From NCBI GenBank assembly GCA_038213375.1, contig JBBQTB010000009.1:1-64000 (forward strand): a DNA stretch of 64,000 nucleotides. Direction: 5' to 3'. The translations under genes were made by a program, and so were the position numbers. This DNA is from JAAUTT01 sp038213375. GTDB taxonomy: Bacteria > Bacteroidota > Bacteroidia > Bacteroidales > JAAUTT01. The notes under the pieces were generated by a model that worked only from the letters and a program-made list of their open reading frames with translations, did no database searches and had not been told where the DNA came from. This document shows positions 10,383 to 17,865 of this stretch, one piece after another; position 1 is the first letter of the stretch, and each line of letters begins with the position of its first letter.

Positions 10383-10416
10383 AGCCGGGCGAGCGATGAA
10401 GCACCCGGCTTTTGTA
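10383..10416 (+). repeat. Stem-loop repeat, copy 2 (terminator-like)
   Basis: Second copy of the 34-base hairpin found at 3866-3899, with 32 of 34 bases identical: arms AGCCGGG/CCCGGCT, loop AGCGATGAAG, tail TTTTGTA. The two differences both fall on the stem position just inside the seven perfect pairs (T opposite G in copy 1, C opposite A in copy 2). It lies 30 bases after the phosphatase gene on the same strand, where it could end transcription. Confidence 0.65.
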
Positions 10417-10520
10417 CTTTAATAGAATTTAAAAACTTAACACTACTTTAATACTTAATTTATTTTTACTTAATACTTATTACTTAAAATTACATCATCT
10501 TAAACACATGATGTATTTTT

Positions 10521-10661
10521 ATGAACTTAACAGTTACCCGCCTAAAAAGTGTCTTGCATGAATACAATGAGGACTTGATATACTCGCTATTGGTGGGTGT
10601 ACCAACCTTAATAATAATGATATTGATAAGTCCTTATATGGATTATTCTCACTTATATTGA
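10521..10661 (+). CDS. Putative 46-residue membrane peptide
   Basis: A short ORF beginning ATG at 10521 and ending TGA at 10661, 27 bases before the dedA-like start. The N-terminal half is amphipathic and charged (TRLKSVLHEYNEDLIYS); the second half is a single hydrophobic segment (LLVGVPTLIIMILISPYM). No homologue is recognised. It may be a real small membrane protein co-transcribed with the DedA gene, or a relic of a longer membrane protein. The unbroken charged-then-hydrophobic pattern is the only support. Confidence 0.35.
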   Translation: MNLTVTRLKSVLHEYNEDLIYSLLVGVPTLIIMILISPYMDYSHLY

Positions 10662-10688
10662 GTATATTGATACTTTAATTTAATATCA

Positions 10689-11309
10689 ATGTCAGCAGAA
10701 TTAATTCTTTTTATTACTAAATACGGATATTATGGCATATTTATTCTTGTATTTCTTCAGGAAATAGGTGCACCAAATCCCATTCCGAATGAATTAGTGC
10801 TTCTATTCTCGGGATACCTCACATTTACAGGTATATTGAAACTTCCTTTGGTGATTTTGACCGCTTTATCAGCAGACTTTATTGGTACCAGCATACTTCA
10901 TACCGTTTTTTATTTCTTTGGCGCTTATATTCTTCAACATAAACCTCGCTGGTTGCCATTACCTATAAATGCTATAAATAAACTCACCCATCGTTTATCG
11001 GGAAAAGGTTTGAGTGGGATTTATATCTGTCGTTTAACTCCGTTTATCAGGGGATATACCTCTGTTATATCAGGGTTGCTCCAGATCAGGCATCGGGTGT
11101 TTTTGCCTATTGCATTGACTACTGCAACAATATGGGGTGCCACTTATGCAATTACCGGAAGGTTGCTTGGTCCTTTCTGGGGTTTTTTTATCTCAAATAT
11201 CGGGAGTTTTAAATATATCATGCTGCTAATCCTTGTAATCGTCATTGTGTTTTTTTTACTTTTTCATTACAAACGATCTCCCACACCAAAAATTGACAAA
11301 TCAGAATAG
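10689..11309 (+). CDS. DedA-family membrane protein
   Basis: A 206-residue protein with the SNARE-associated/VTT (DedA) domain. The N-terminal re-entrant segment carries QEIGAPNPIPNELVLLFSGYL, the acidic-Pro-rich signature of the family. RLTPFIRGYTSVISGLLQIR holds the conserved Arg residues before the last helices. About five hydrophobic segments predict an inner-membrane protein. DedA proteins are lipid transporters or scramblases (undecaprenyl phosphate or phosphatidylethanolamine recycling) and support envelope homeostasis. The gene ends 27 bases before the downstream GT4 start on the same strand, consistent with an envelope-glycan or lipid operon. Confidence 0.88.
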   Translation: MSAELILFITKYGYYGIFILVFLQEIGAPNPIPNELVLLFSGYLTFTGILKLPLVILTALSADFIGTSILHTVFYFFGAYILQHKPRWLPLPINAINKLTHRLSGKGLSGIYICRLTPFIRGYTSVISGLLQIRHRVFLPIALTTATIWGATYAITGRLLGPFWGFFISNIGSFKYIMLLILVIVIVFFLLFHYKRSPTPKIDKSE

Positions 11310-11336
11310 ATTATTAATTCTTCAATAATTTTGCCA

Positions 11337-12338
11337 ATGAAAGTTCATATAGTTTCTGAAACTGCATTTACCACCAAAGGAAATGGAGTTCACACAGCAT
11401 TTATCGATTTGATTGAATTGTTGAAAGAAAAAAATGATATAAATGTTGTAATAAATAATGAAGGTTTTGGTGATGTCTTTCATAGCCATACGTATGGCCC
11501 TTATTATTTTTGGAAAGGGAAAAATTATAAAGGCAGAAGGATTCTAACGGTACATGTCATTCCTGATTCCATAAAAGGTTCTTTGCCAATGCATAAAACA
11601 TTAATGCCATTTATTAAATGGTATTTTAAGAAAGTTTACTCTTATGCTGATATTTGCATTGCGCTTTCCCCAATGGTTGAAAAGGCGATAAGGGATCTGG
11701 ACGTTAATACCAGGATTGTGAGGATATATAATCCCATACTTATTGATCGTTGGAAGCGCACAGAAGAAATGCGAAAGAAGGGACGTGAGATTCTGAACTT
11801 ATCAGAAAAAGATTTTGTCATTTTGGGTGTAGGCCAGTTAGAAGGAAGGAAAGGTGTTGAAGATTTTCTTGACATTGCTGAAGCCATTCCGGAGGCAAAG
11901 TTTGTTTGGGCAGGCGGCAGGCCGTTTGGTATATTAACCGAAGGAATTGCCCGGATTGATGCAAAGGCAAAAAAAGCTTCAGAGAATATTCAATTTACAG
12001 GCCTGGTGGATTTAATGAAAATGCCTGCTATCTATGCTGCTGCAGATATGTTACTATTTCCTTCTTATCAGGAAAACTGCCCTATAGCCCCATTAGAAGC
12101 CGCAGCGTGCGGTATGCCTATTATTTTCAGGGACATCGAAGAATATAGTTTATTATATGATAATCCTTATTTGAAATGCAAAACTACTCCTGAGTTTGTG
12201 GAGATGACAAAAAGATTAATTCATGAAAAACCATTTTATGAAGAAGGATTAAAAATTTCGCAACAATTTATAAATCAATTTGATAAAAATAATATCAGAA
12301 ATAAATTAATTTTGCTTTATCACGAATTAAGTAATTGA
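11337..12338 (+). CDS. GT4-family glycosyltransferase
   Basis: A 333-residue GT-B fold glycosyltransferase. The N-terminus (MKVHIVSETAFTTKGNGVHT) has the glycine-rich acceptor loop. The C-terminal nucleotide-sugar domain shows VILGVGQLEGRKGVEDFLD, FTGLV and FPSYQENCPIAPLEAAACG, the last holding the catalytic E-x7-E pattern. It should act at the cytoplasmic membrane on a glycolipid or polysaccharide intermediate. The start is the ATG at 11337; a TTG six bases upstream is less likely. It directly follows the DedA gene, and a hairpin terminator lies 30 bases past its stop. Confidence 0.85.
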   Translation: MKVHIVSETAFTTKGNGVHTAFIDLIELLKEKNDINVVINNEGFGDVFHSHTYGPYYFWKGKNYKGRRILTVHVIPDSIKGSLPMHKTLMPFIKWYFKKVYSYADICIALSPMVEKAIRDLDVNTRIVRIYNPILIDRWKRTEEMRKKGREILNLSEKDFVILGVGQLEGRKGVEDFLDIAEAIPEAKFVWAGGRPFGILTEGIARIDAKAKKASENIQFTGLVDLMKMPAIYAAADMLLFPSYQENCPIAPLEAAACGMPIIFRDIEEYSLLYDNPYLKCKTTPEFVEMTKRLIHEKPFYEEGLKISQQFINQFDKNNIRNKLILLYHELSN

Positions 12339-12368
12339 AATCTAAATTAATAAAATTTAAAGCCCTTG

Positions 12369-12407
12369 AACTAATATAGGGGGTACTTCCGATATTAGTT
12401 TTTATTT
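12369..12407 (+). terminator. Intrinsic terminator after the dedA-GT4 unit
   Basis: Perfect 9-bp stem AACTAATAT/ATATTAGTT around a 14-base loop, followed by TTTATTT. It lies 30 bases downstream of the glycosyltransferase stop codon and is oriented to end the plus-strand transcript. Confidence 0.65.
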
Positions 12408-12468
12408 ATCACTATTTGGTTAATTAGTAGTTGTAAAGATGCCCTTAGTGAGAACAACTCTTTTTTTA

Positions 12469-12993
12469 TCAATTGCTATTTTTAAGGCATCGTACAGATA
12501 ATCCATGAGACTTAATAGAATATGTAGAAGTTACAGAATTTGTTTTAGATGTGAAAAACAAGAACCAGGCATTGTCTTTGTCATTTTGTGTAGCTGTCCA
12601 GAATGCACCGTAACTGCCTAATAAGTTATAATTGCCAACGGTGGAAACTCCTCCCAGCTTAGCATTAAACCCGCCTTCGGCCGAGTTTTTTAAAAGCATT
12701 GTCCCAGCTTTATCTTCGCCTCCCATCGTGGTAAGCAGCTCCTCCCAATCCTTTACTGTTGGCAGTTTCCAGCCATTAGGACAAGCATTTTTAGCTGCCT
12801 CATAGGTATATAGCCTGCCGTACTTAATTCCTAATTTCGGATCTTCATTATAATTTGAGCTTCCGGGAATATCTATATTGAGATTGGACATCATCCAAAT
12901 CTGAGCTCCGATTTTAAGTGTGTTGATTTGTTGACCATTGCCCGAAATAAAAAAACTGCTTACAAATATTGTTAAATAAAAATACTTTTTCAT
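12469..12993 (-). CDS. FISUMP-domain secreted protein
   Basis: A 174-residue protein starting at the ATG at 12993 (a frame-open ATG 12 codons upstream is less likely because the signal peptide begins MKKYFYLTIF). After the signal peptide it carries one Fibrobacter succinogenes major paralogous domain: IGAQIWMMSNLNI, YGRLYTYEAAKNACPNGWKLP, DWEELLTTMGG, FWTATQNDKDNAWFLFF and the closing GLSVRCLKN. Such domains are common in secreted or surface proteins of Bacteroidota and Fibrobacterota; their biochemical role is not known. It stands alone, convergent with the GT4 gene. Confidence 0.82.
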   Translation of the reverse strand: MKKYFYLTIFVSSFFISGNGQQINTLKIGAQIWMMSNLNIDIPGSSNYNEDPKLGIKYGRLYTYEAAKNACPNGWKLPTVKDWEELLTTMGGEDKAGTMLLKNSAEGGFNAKLGGVSTVGNYNLLGSYGAFWTATQNDKDNAWFLFFTSKTNSVTSTYSIKSHGLSVRCLKNSN

Positions 12994-13222
12994 CTGATAG
13001 ATTTTTGGAGTTTTAATTAATTTAATCAATAGTACGGCTATATTTTAATAAGGTTTGTTAGATAATGTTAAGTTTATCTTAATTCTGGCTCTCTTTCGAT
13101 CCTTGCAGATAAAATTAATATATTGATAACACCGGTTTAATTCTCACTTAATACAAATCGCTTAACATTATACTTATATGGAATGTATTGTGTTTTTAAG
13201 TAATTAATTAATAATCACTTGT

Positions 13223-13585
13223 ATGACAGCATTTAGTATTGAAATGGTTGATGAAACGGATATTGGCATCGAGGGATCGGAAGATAGATTAGTACTGGAT
13301 ATCAATGATAAAACCTTGCAAGGTGATGTTAGCGAATATCTTGTGCCGATTGTAAGCAGCAAAAGAGCAATAGAAACACCACTAATCATAAATATTCAAA
13401 TGGATTCGATAAGTAATCGAAAATTCAAACAATTATTGGATATGCTGAACTCGGTACTAGTGTATTTCGACACTGAAAATATATTGGCAATCTGGTATTA
13501 CGAAGCTACAGATGAAAAGGCTTGCGAAATGGGATTGAAGATTCAAGCGTTGACCCATATCAACTTTTCATTTCAGGTACAGTGA
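13223..13585 (+). CDS. SiaC-like (DUF1987) regulatory phosphoprotein candidate
   Basis: A 120-residue acidic soluble protein. The segment from residue 65 on (NRKFKQLLDMLNSVL, then ILAIWYYEATDEKACEMG) fits the C-terminal pattern of the SiaC/DUF1987 family, whose members have a WYY-E-DE-E-G stretch and act as phosphorylation-controlled partners of diguanylate cyclase or phosphatase modules. The N-terminal beta part is weakly matching (LVLDINDKTLQGDVSEYLVPI, Ile to Tyr). No SiaA/SiaB-type kinase or phosphatase is adjacent. Identification is by motif memory only and is tentative; otherwise this is a hypothetical cytosolic protein. Confidence 0.55.
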   Translation: MTAFSIEMVDETDIGIEGSEDRLVLDINDKTLQGDVSEYLVPIVSSKRAIETPLIINIQMDSISNRKFKQLLDMLNSVLVYFDTENILAIWYYEATDEKACEMGLKIQALTHINFSFQVQ

Positions 13586-13601
13586 TTTTGAGAAAAAGAT
13601 A

Positions 13602-13620
13602 AGCTTTCAACCCGAAAGCT
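13602..13620. terminator. Short hairpin between convergent genes
   Basis: Stem AGCTTTC/GAAAGCT with a five-base loop. On the minus strand it is followed by TATCTTTTTC, so it could end the minus-strand phosphodiesterase transcript. Confidence 0.4.
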
Positions 13621-13647
13621 CAATCAGTAAAAACAGTATTAAATTGA

Positions 13648-14580
13648 CTATTTTATTGTTGCCGTATATATAGAGTTTTCCCCAAAATCGATGATTGCTT
13701 CTATTGCATAGTGGTCTGATAAATCGATTGCGGTATTTTTGTTATTACCTTGAAAAATTGAAACTTTGCGATGAATATTTTGAATCAATTGGCTGTTGCG
13801 AACTAAAATATAATCGATTAACCACTTTTTGCCATTGAGCCTTTTTGCAAGTTTGTTATCTATCTCATCAAACGAAGTGTGAATATCTCCGTCCATATCA
13901 CCGTTTTGCACATCCAATGTTTTAAGCATAAACTGGTAATTTGCACTATCCTGCATTTCAATATTAAAGTCGCCACAAACAAATTGAGGCACATTATTCC
14001 GACTATATTTTTGAAGAAGTGTTAGTGATATTTCCCTGCATTGTTCTCGACGCACATCATCGGGACTGTCAGCCTGAAGATGCGTGCCGACCAATTGAAA
14101 ATCCTGCCCTTTCCATTCGCCCTGAAACATTACTGCTCCCTTGCGAGCCATGGCATCGATACCATACCTGTTTTGATATTCAATTTCGTGAATTTTTTTT
14201 AATGGAATTTTACTCATCACCCAAATACCACTGCTTGTTCGTATTGAAAATAACGATAAGTTGGCAGGCCCATACATATAAGGAAATTCCGCTTTCAATT
14301 GTTTGCGTAAAATTCCTCTTGCCCTAAAATCGAAAGCTTCCTCAAAAACAATGATATCGTAATCTGTCGATTTTAGTTTTTTGGCAATCTCAGCAGCACG
14401 CTTGCAATTCCCTTTAAGCCAGGAACAGTGTGGTAGCATATAAATATTCCATGTAAGAATTTTAAGCATGTTATCTGTTTTTTTAGTTTCAACATAATCT
14501 GAAGCGCTTTTGGAATAAAGCTGAAATGGAATCAACATGGTGAATGAAAGAAAAAAGATGACGGCTCGAATAATAGTCAT
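13648..14580 (-). CDS. Secreted endonuclease/exonuclease/phosphatase-family protein, sphingomyelinase-like
   Basis: A 310-residue protein with an N-terminal signal segment and a full EEP (DNase I-like) fold. Motifs in order: LKILTWNIYMLP (metal-binding Asn), DIIVFEEAFD (catalytic Glu), GTHLQAD, FVCGDFNIEM and LIDYILVRN, ending in DLSDHYAIEA, the Asp-His pair. The spacing and the GTHLQADSPDD stretch are like bacterial neutral sphingomyelinases, which cleave phosphocholine or related head groups from sphingolipids. Because many Bacteroidota make sphingolipids, a role in lipid turnover or scavenging is plausible but inferred. It is monocistronic and divergent from the acyltransferase gene. Confidence 0.75.
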   Translation of the reverse strand: MTIIRAVIFFLSFTMLIPFQLYSKSASDYVETKKTDNMLKILTWNIYMLPHCSWLKGNCKRAAEIAKKLKSTDYDIIVFEEAFDFRARGILRKQLKAEFPYMYGPANLSLFSIRTSSGIWVMSKIPLKKIHEIEYQNRYGIDAMARKGAVMFQGEWKGQDFQLVGTHLQADSPDDVRREQCREISLTLLQKYSRNNVPQFVCGDFNIEMQDSANYQFMLKTLDVQNGDMDGDIHTSFDEIDNKLAKRLNGKKWLIDYILVRNSQLIQNIHRKVSIFQGNNKNTAIDLSDHYAIEAIIDFGENSIYTATIK

Positions 14581-14842
14581 TGGTATGAAATATTAGTTTT
14601 ATTCGAAACCAAAGATATATCAGCAAGATTATTAGAACATTAACTTCGAGTGAAGTATTTGTTAAATTTTGAACGTATTATGAGAAATGAGACGTTAAGA
14701 GGTAAATTTTATGAACTACGTTATCTAGTAGTTTAATTGATAGATGATTAATAAAATTGTTATATGTTACATAAATTTAATACTGGCTAAAGATATAGTT
14801 AATACTCATTCAGTTACTTAGCATGACTTAAAATCTAAAGTT

Positions 14843-16606
14843 ATGAAGCAGTTAATTTATACTGAAGATGTAATAAAATCAGCCAAACTCGATAAGTTTG
14901 GAGGAATTACCGTTGCTCGTTTTTTGATGTCTGTATTCCAGTTTGATAAAATTAATGAGATTTATTCCAATAATTATACCAAGAAGGGATTGGCTTTTAT
15001 CGATTCAATCATTTACGAGGCAGGCATCAGTTATGATATTTCAGCCGTTGATTTGTCCCGAATTCCAAAATACGGGCCGTTTCTTATCATAGCTAACCAT
15101 CCTTTTGGAGGTATCGAGGGATTAATTCTTCTGCATAAATTATTATTGGTGCGGCCTGATCTTAAAATCATGGGGAATTTTCTTTTTCAAAGAATAGAGC
15201 CACTAAAAGATTGCATTTTCGCTGTAAATCCTTTTGAAACTCATAAAGAAGCCTACTCAAGCATTCAGGGATTGAAAAGAGCATTTTTGCATGTATATAC
15301 GGGACAGGCTTTAGCTATCTTCCCTGCCGGTGAGGTATCCACCTATTATCAACATTCCGGAAATATTGTTGATAAAAAATGGAGCCGCTCTATTATCCGT
15401 TTCATAAAAAATGCTGGTGTTCCGGTGATTCCGGTATTTTTTCATGGCAATAACAGCTGGCTATTTCATCTTATGGGCCGGATTCATCCTCTATTACGAA
15501 CAGTCAAAATTCCATCGGAGCTTCTAAACAAGCATAAGCAAACAATAAGTGTAAGCATAGGTAACCCTATCACCGTAAAAGAACAGGAAGATTTTACAGA
15601 TTTATCTCAGTTTGGTCGTTATTTAAGAGCTAAAACTTATGCCTTATCCACTACTCTTCCGGTGAATGATCTTTTTCACAAAAGGATGAAGGCCGGCAAG
15701 GCAGAAAGTATTAATCCTCCAATAAGTCCTGATATCCTTGGGAATGAAATAATTGGAATTTCACCTGAGTATCATCTATTCAAATGGCATAATTATAGCG
15801 TTTATTGTGCTCCTTCAACGTTAATACCATATATTACCGGAGAAATAGGTCGCTTACGTGAAATAACATTCCGTGAAGTAGGTGAAGGTACCAACAAAAG
15901 TTTAGACATTGATGAATACGATTTTTACTATCATCAACTCTTTATCTGGGATGGAATCGAAAAAAAAATAGTGGGAGGTTATCGGATTGGAAAGGGGAAG
16001 GATATTATTTCGGAATGGGGTCTGAAGGGTTTTTATATTCAAACATTGTTCAGATTTCACCAACAAATGGGGAAAGTACTTGACCAATCCATCGAATTAG
16101 GCAGATCGTTTATTGTTAAAGATTACCAACGTAAACCAATGTCCCTGTTTTTGCTTTGGAAAGGCATATTACTATTTCTCGCTAAAAACAAGGAATACCG
16201 ATATCTTATAGGCCCTGTAAGCATTAGCAACAAATACTCGTCAATATCAAAACAAGTAATTATTGAATTTATTGAAAAACACCACTTTAACAATGATTTA
16301 TCGCCTTACATTAAAGCACGCACCCCGTTTGTTGCACATAACCGGGGTGAAGTAGATACCGAAATCCTTTATGAAAAGGCAAATGATTTGAACTCTCTTG
16401 ATCAGGTAATTATGGGACTGGAGCCTTCAAAAATGAAAGTTCCAGTACTGTTAAAGAAATATCTGGCCCTAGGTGGTAAAATTGCATGTTTTAATATTGA
16501 TCCCGCTTTTAACAATTGCCTCGACGGACTTTTGATTCTCGACATTCAGGACGTTCCAGCTTTACTAATTCAAACAATGTTGAAAAACACTGAAATGGCA
16601 AACTGA
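14843..16606 (+). CDS. OlsF-like bifunctional acyltransferase (ornithine-lipid type)
   Basis: A 587-residue two-domain protein. Residues about 60-260 form a PlsC-type O-acyltransferase: LIIANHPFGGIEGLILLHKL with H86 and an acidic E92 (Asp is usual), AVNPFE, and AIFPAGEVS as the substrate-binding motif. Residues about 310-520 form a GNAT/hemolysin-like N-acyltransferase domain (LREITFREVGEGTNKSLD, YDFYYHQLFIWD, IVGGYRIGKGKDI, YQRKPMSLFLLWKGI). This domain order is that of OlsF, which makes ornithine lipids by N- then O-acylation. The substrate could instead be glycine or another amino acid. It stands alone on the plus strand with a 260-base upstream spacer. Confidence 0.72.
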   Translation: MKQLIYTEDVIKSAKLDKFGGITVARFLMSVFQFDKINEIYSNNYTKKGLAFIDSIIYEAGISYDISAVDLSRIPKYGPFLIIANHPFGGIEGLILLHKLLLVRPDLKIMGNFLFQRIEPLKDCIFAVNPFETHKEAYSSIQGLKRAFLHVYTGQALAIFPAGEVSTYYQHSGNIVDKKWSRSIIRFIKNAGVPVIPVFFHGNNSWLFHLMGRIHPLLRTVKIPSELLNKHKQTISVSIGNPITVKEQEDFTDLSQFGRYLRAKTYALSTTLPVNDLFHKRMKAGKAESINPPISPDILGNEIIGISPEYHLFKWHNYSVYCAPSTLIPYITGEIGRLREITFREVGEGTNKSLDIDEYDFYYHQLFIWDGIEKKIVGGYRIGKGKDIISEWGLKGFYIQTLFRFHQQMGKVLDQSIELGRSFIVKDYQRKPMSLFLLWKGILLFLAKNKEYRYLIGPVSISNKYSSISKQVIIEFIEKHHFNNDLSPYIKARTPFVAHNRGEVDTEILYEKANDLNSLDQVIMGLEPSKMKVPVLLKKYLALGGKIACFNIDPAFNNCLDGLLILDIQDVPALLIQTMLKNTEMAN

Positions 16607-16686
16607 GCCGCTTGATAATAGTATTTTGTGTAAGCATAAAGCTCTCATTGCTTTTAGGATTTTTGCTAATAGAATTTTAATCCAAT

Positions 16687-17166
16687 TCAGTCAATTTTTT
16701 TTTTACTTGTTGACTGTGACAAGTTTGTTTCATAAATCTTAATCCACTGGTTTGCTGTTATTTTCGCAGCTAATCTTCCAATAAGCTCAAAGGGTATCTG
16801 ATCAATTTTCTTAAAACGGATACACCCTTTTCCCATGTCCAATTTTGTATTTGAACATTTTGCATATTCACTAATAAACCAATCCAATAGCTCTTTATTT
16901 CCATAAATGCCCATGTGATAAATGGCGATGTAATTTTTTTGTGATGCAATGTTCATAAAAGGAAGTGGCAATTTTGGATCGCAATGATAACCTTTGGGAT
17001 AAATGGAATGTGGTATTACGTACCCAATCATCCCATAACCTAATGTTTCCAAAAATCCTTTTGGCAAATTGTCATTTATTACCTTACGGATTGCAATGAT
17101 TGCTTGTTTTCTGTCATCAGGCAATTGCTCAATGTATTGATCCGGAGAGTTCGCTTTATATTGCAT
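16687..17166 (-). CDS. DUF1801-domain protein
   Basis: A 159-residue soluble protein with the DUF1801 (YdhG-like) fold: YIEQLPDDRKQAIIAIRKVI at the start, ETLGYGMIGYVIPH, FMNIASQKNYIAIYHMG in the middle and MGKGCIRFKKIDQIP near the end. Members are small proteins of unknown function, sometimes described as iron-chaperone-like. Its ATG overlaps by 11 bases the end of a short fragment related to MmcQ/YjbR proteins, a family often found beside DUF1801 genes. No catalytic residue can be assigned. Confidence 0.8.
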   Translation of the reverse strand: MQYKANSPDQYIEQLPDDRKQAIIAIRKVINDNLPKGFLETLGYGMIGYVIPHSIYPKGYHCDPKLPLPFMNIASQKNYIAIYHMGIYGNKELLDWFISEYAKCSNTKLDMGKGCIRFKKIDQIPFELIGRLAAKITANQWIKIYETNLSQSTSKKKID

Positions 17167-17308
17167 TGGATAAGTTTTTTGAAGATTTTTTGAAGGTTAT
17201 ATGGGCATAGGCAGTTGTTACTGCATCAATGAAAAGTGCTTTCTGAACTTTATTCAATTCAACGTATGTCCATCCCTGATTACCCCATTTATTTGGGTAT
17301 GTTATCAT
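17156..17308 (-). pseudogene. MmcQ/YjbR-family C-terminal remnant
   Basis: A 50-codon frame from ATG 17308 to TAA 17156, overlapping the next gene start. Its sequence (ITYPNKWGNQGWTYVELNKV, then FIDAVTTAYAHITFKK) matches only the final third of Bacteroidota MmcQ/YjbR-type proteins, which end in a PNKWGxQGWT...DALTTAYxxxAPKK pattern. The frame is closed by a stop eight codons upstream and no N-terminal part is found. It is probably a decayed gene, though a small expressed product translationally coupled to the DUF1801 gene cannot be excluded. Confidence 0.5.
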
Positions 17309-17865
17309 TTCTCTATTTTTAATCCTTAACTAATTGTTTTAGCTTTTCACCGTCAAACTTTTTCATCTGTATTAACAAGTGATTCACTTATTTTGTTTTT
17401 TAGGAATCGAGATACCGTGGCGATTGCATTTTTTCGTCTCCCAAGGGACGACATTATGGTAATAAAATAATTAAGCCCTCCTCTAATACATTTATTATTT
17501 TGGTTTTCCCTGATTAATTAATTGATCAATAGCCGTTGCTTGCTTCTCATTATCCCCCTCTTTCTCCATATGCCTGTTATGTCCATAAAAAAGGAAATAT
17601 TTTTGCATGATCATCATAGTTTCTTGCAGTGTCATTAAATACCATGCCTCAATAATTGATGTGCATCAGGATAAGGAAAACGTAATTCCCTCATTATCTG
17701 AAAAAGTTGTTCATACGAATGATATTCGTAATCCTCAATAGCAGCAAGCCCCGAGAGTACGAATAATTTATTCGTCCTTTCGGGGCTATTATTTGAAATT
17801 ATCTTGTTTGTAACCTTATGTTACTTTAAGTATTAAACATGCTAAAGAGTCAAAGTAGGTTGTGA
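17309..17865 (-). other. Decayed spacer with frameshifted ORF relic and large hairpin
   Basis: No intact gene is seen in 557 bases. On the minus strand, about 17745 to 17510, two overlapping frames read as one helical protein if a frameshift near 17648 is repaired (EQLFQIMRELRFPYPDAHQL continuing as WYLMTLQETMMIMQKYF and HNRHMEKEGDNEKQ). I do not recognise the family. The stretch also holds the hairpin at 17747-17787 and a small palindrome TACGAAT-gat-ATTCGTA near 17715. It looks like a graveyard between asnB and the DUF1801 gene. Confidence 0.4.
17747..17787. repeat. 41-base near-perfect inverted repeat
   Basis: Two 20-base arms around a single central T. Outer arm AGCCCCGA pairs with TCGGGGCT, inner ACGAATAA with TTATTCGT; only one mismatch and one G-T pair occur over 20 positions. 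It lies 79 bases downstream of the asnB stop. Neither side has a clear T-tract, so it is not a textbook terminator, but it may stabilise or end the asnB message, or be a mobile palindromic repeat. Confidence 0.6.
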
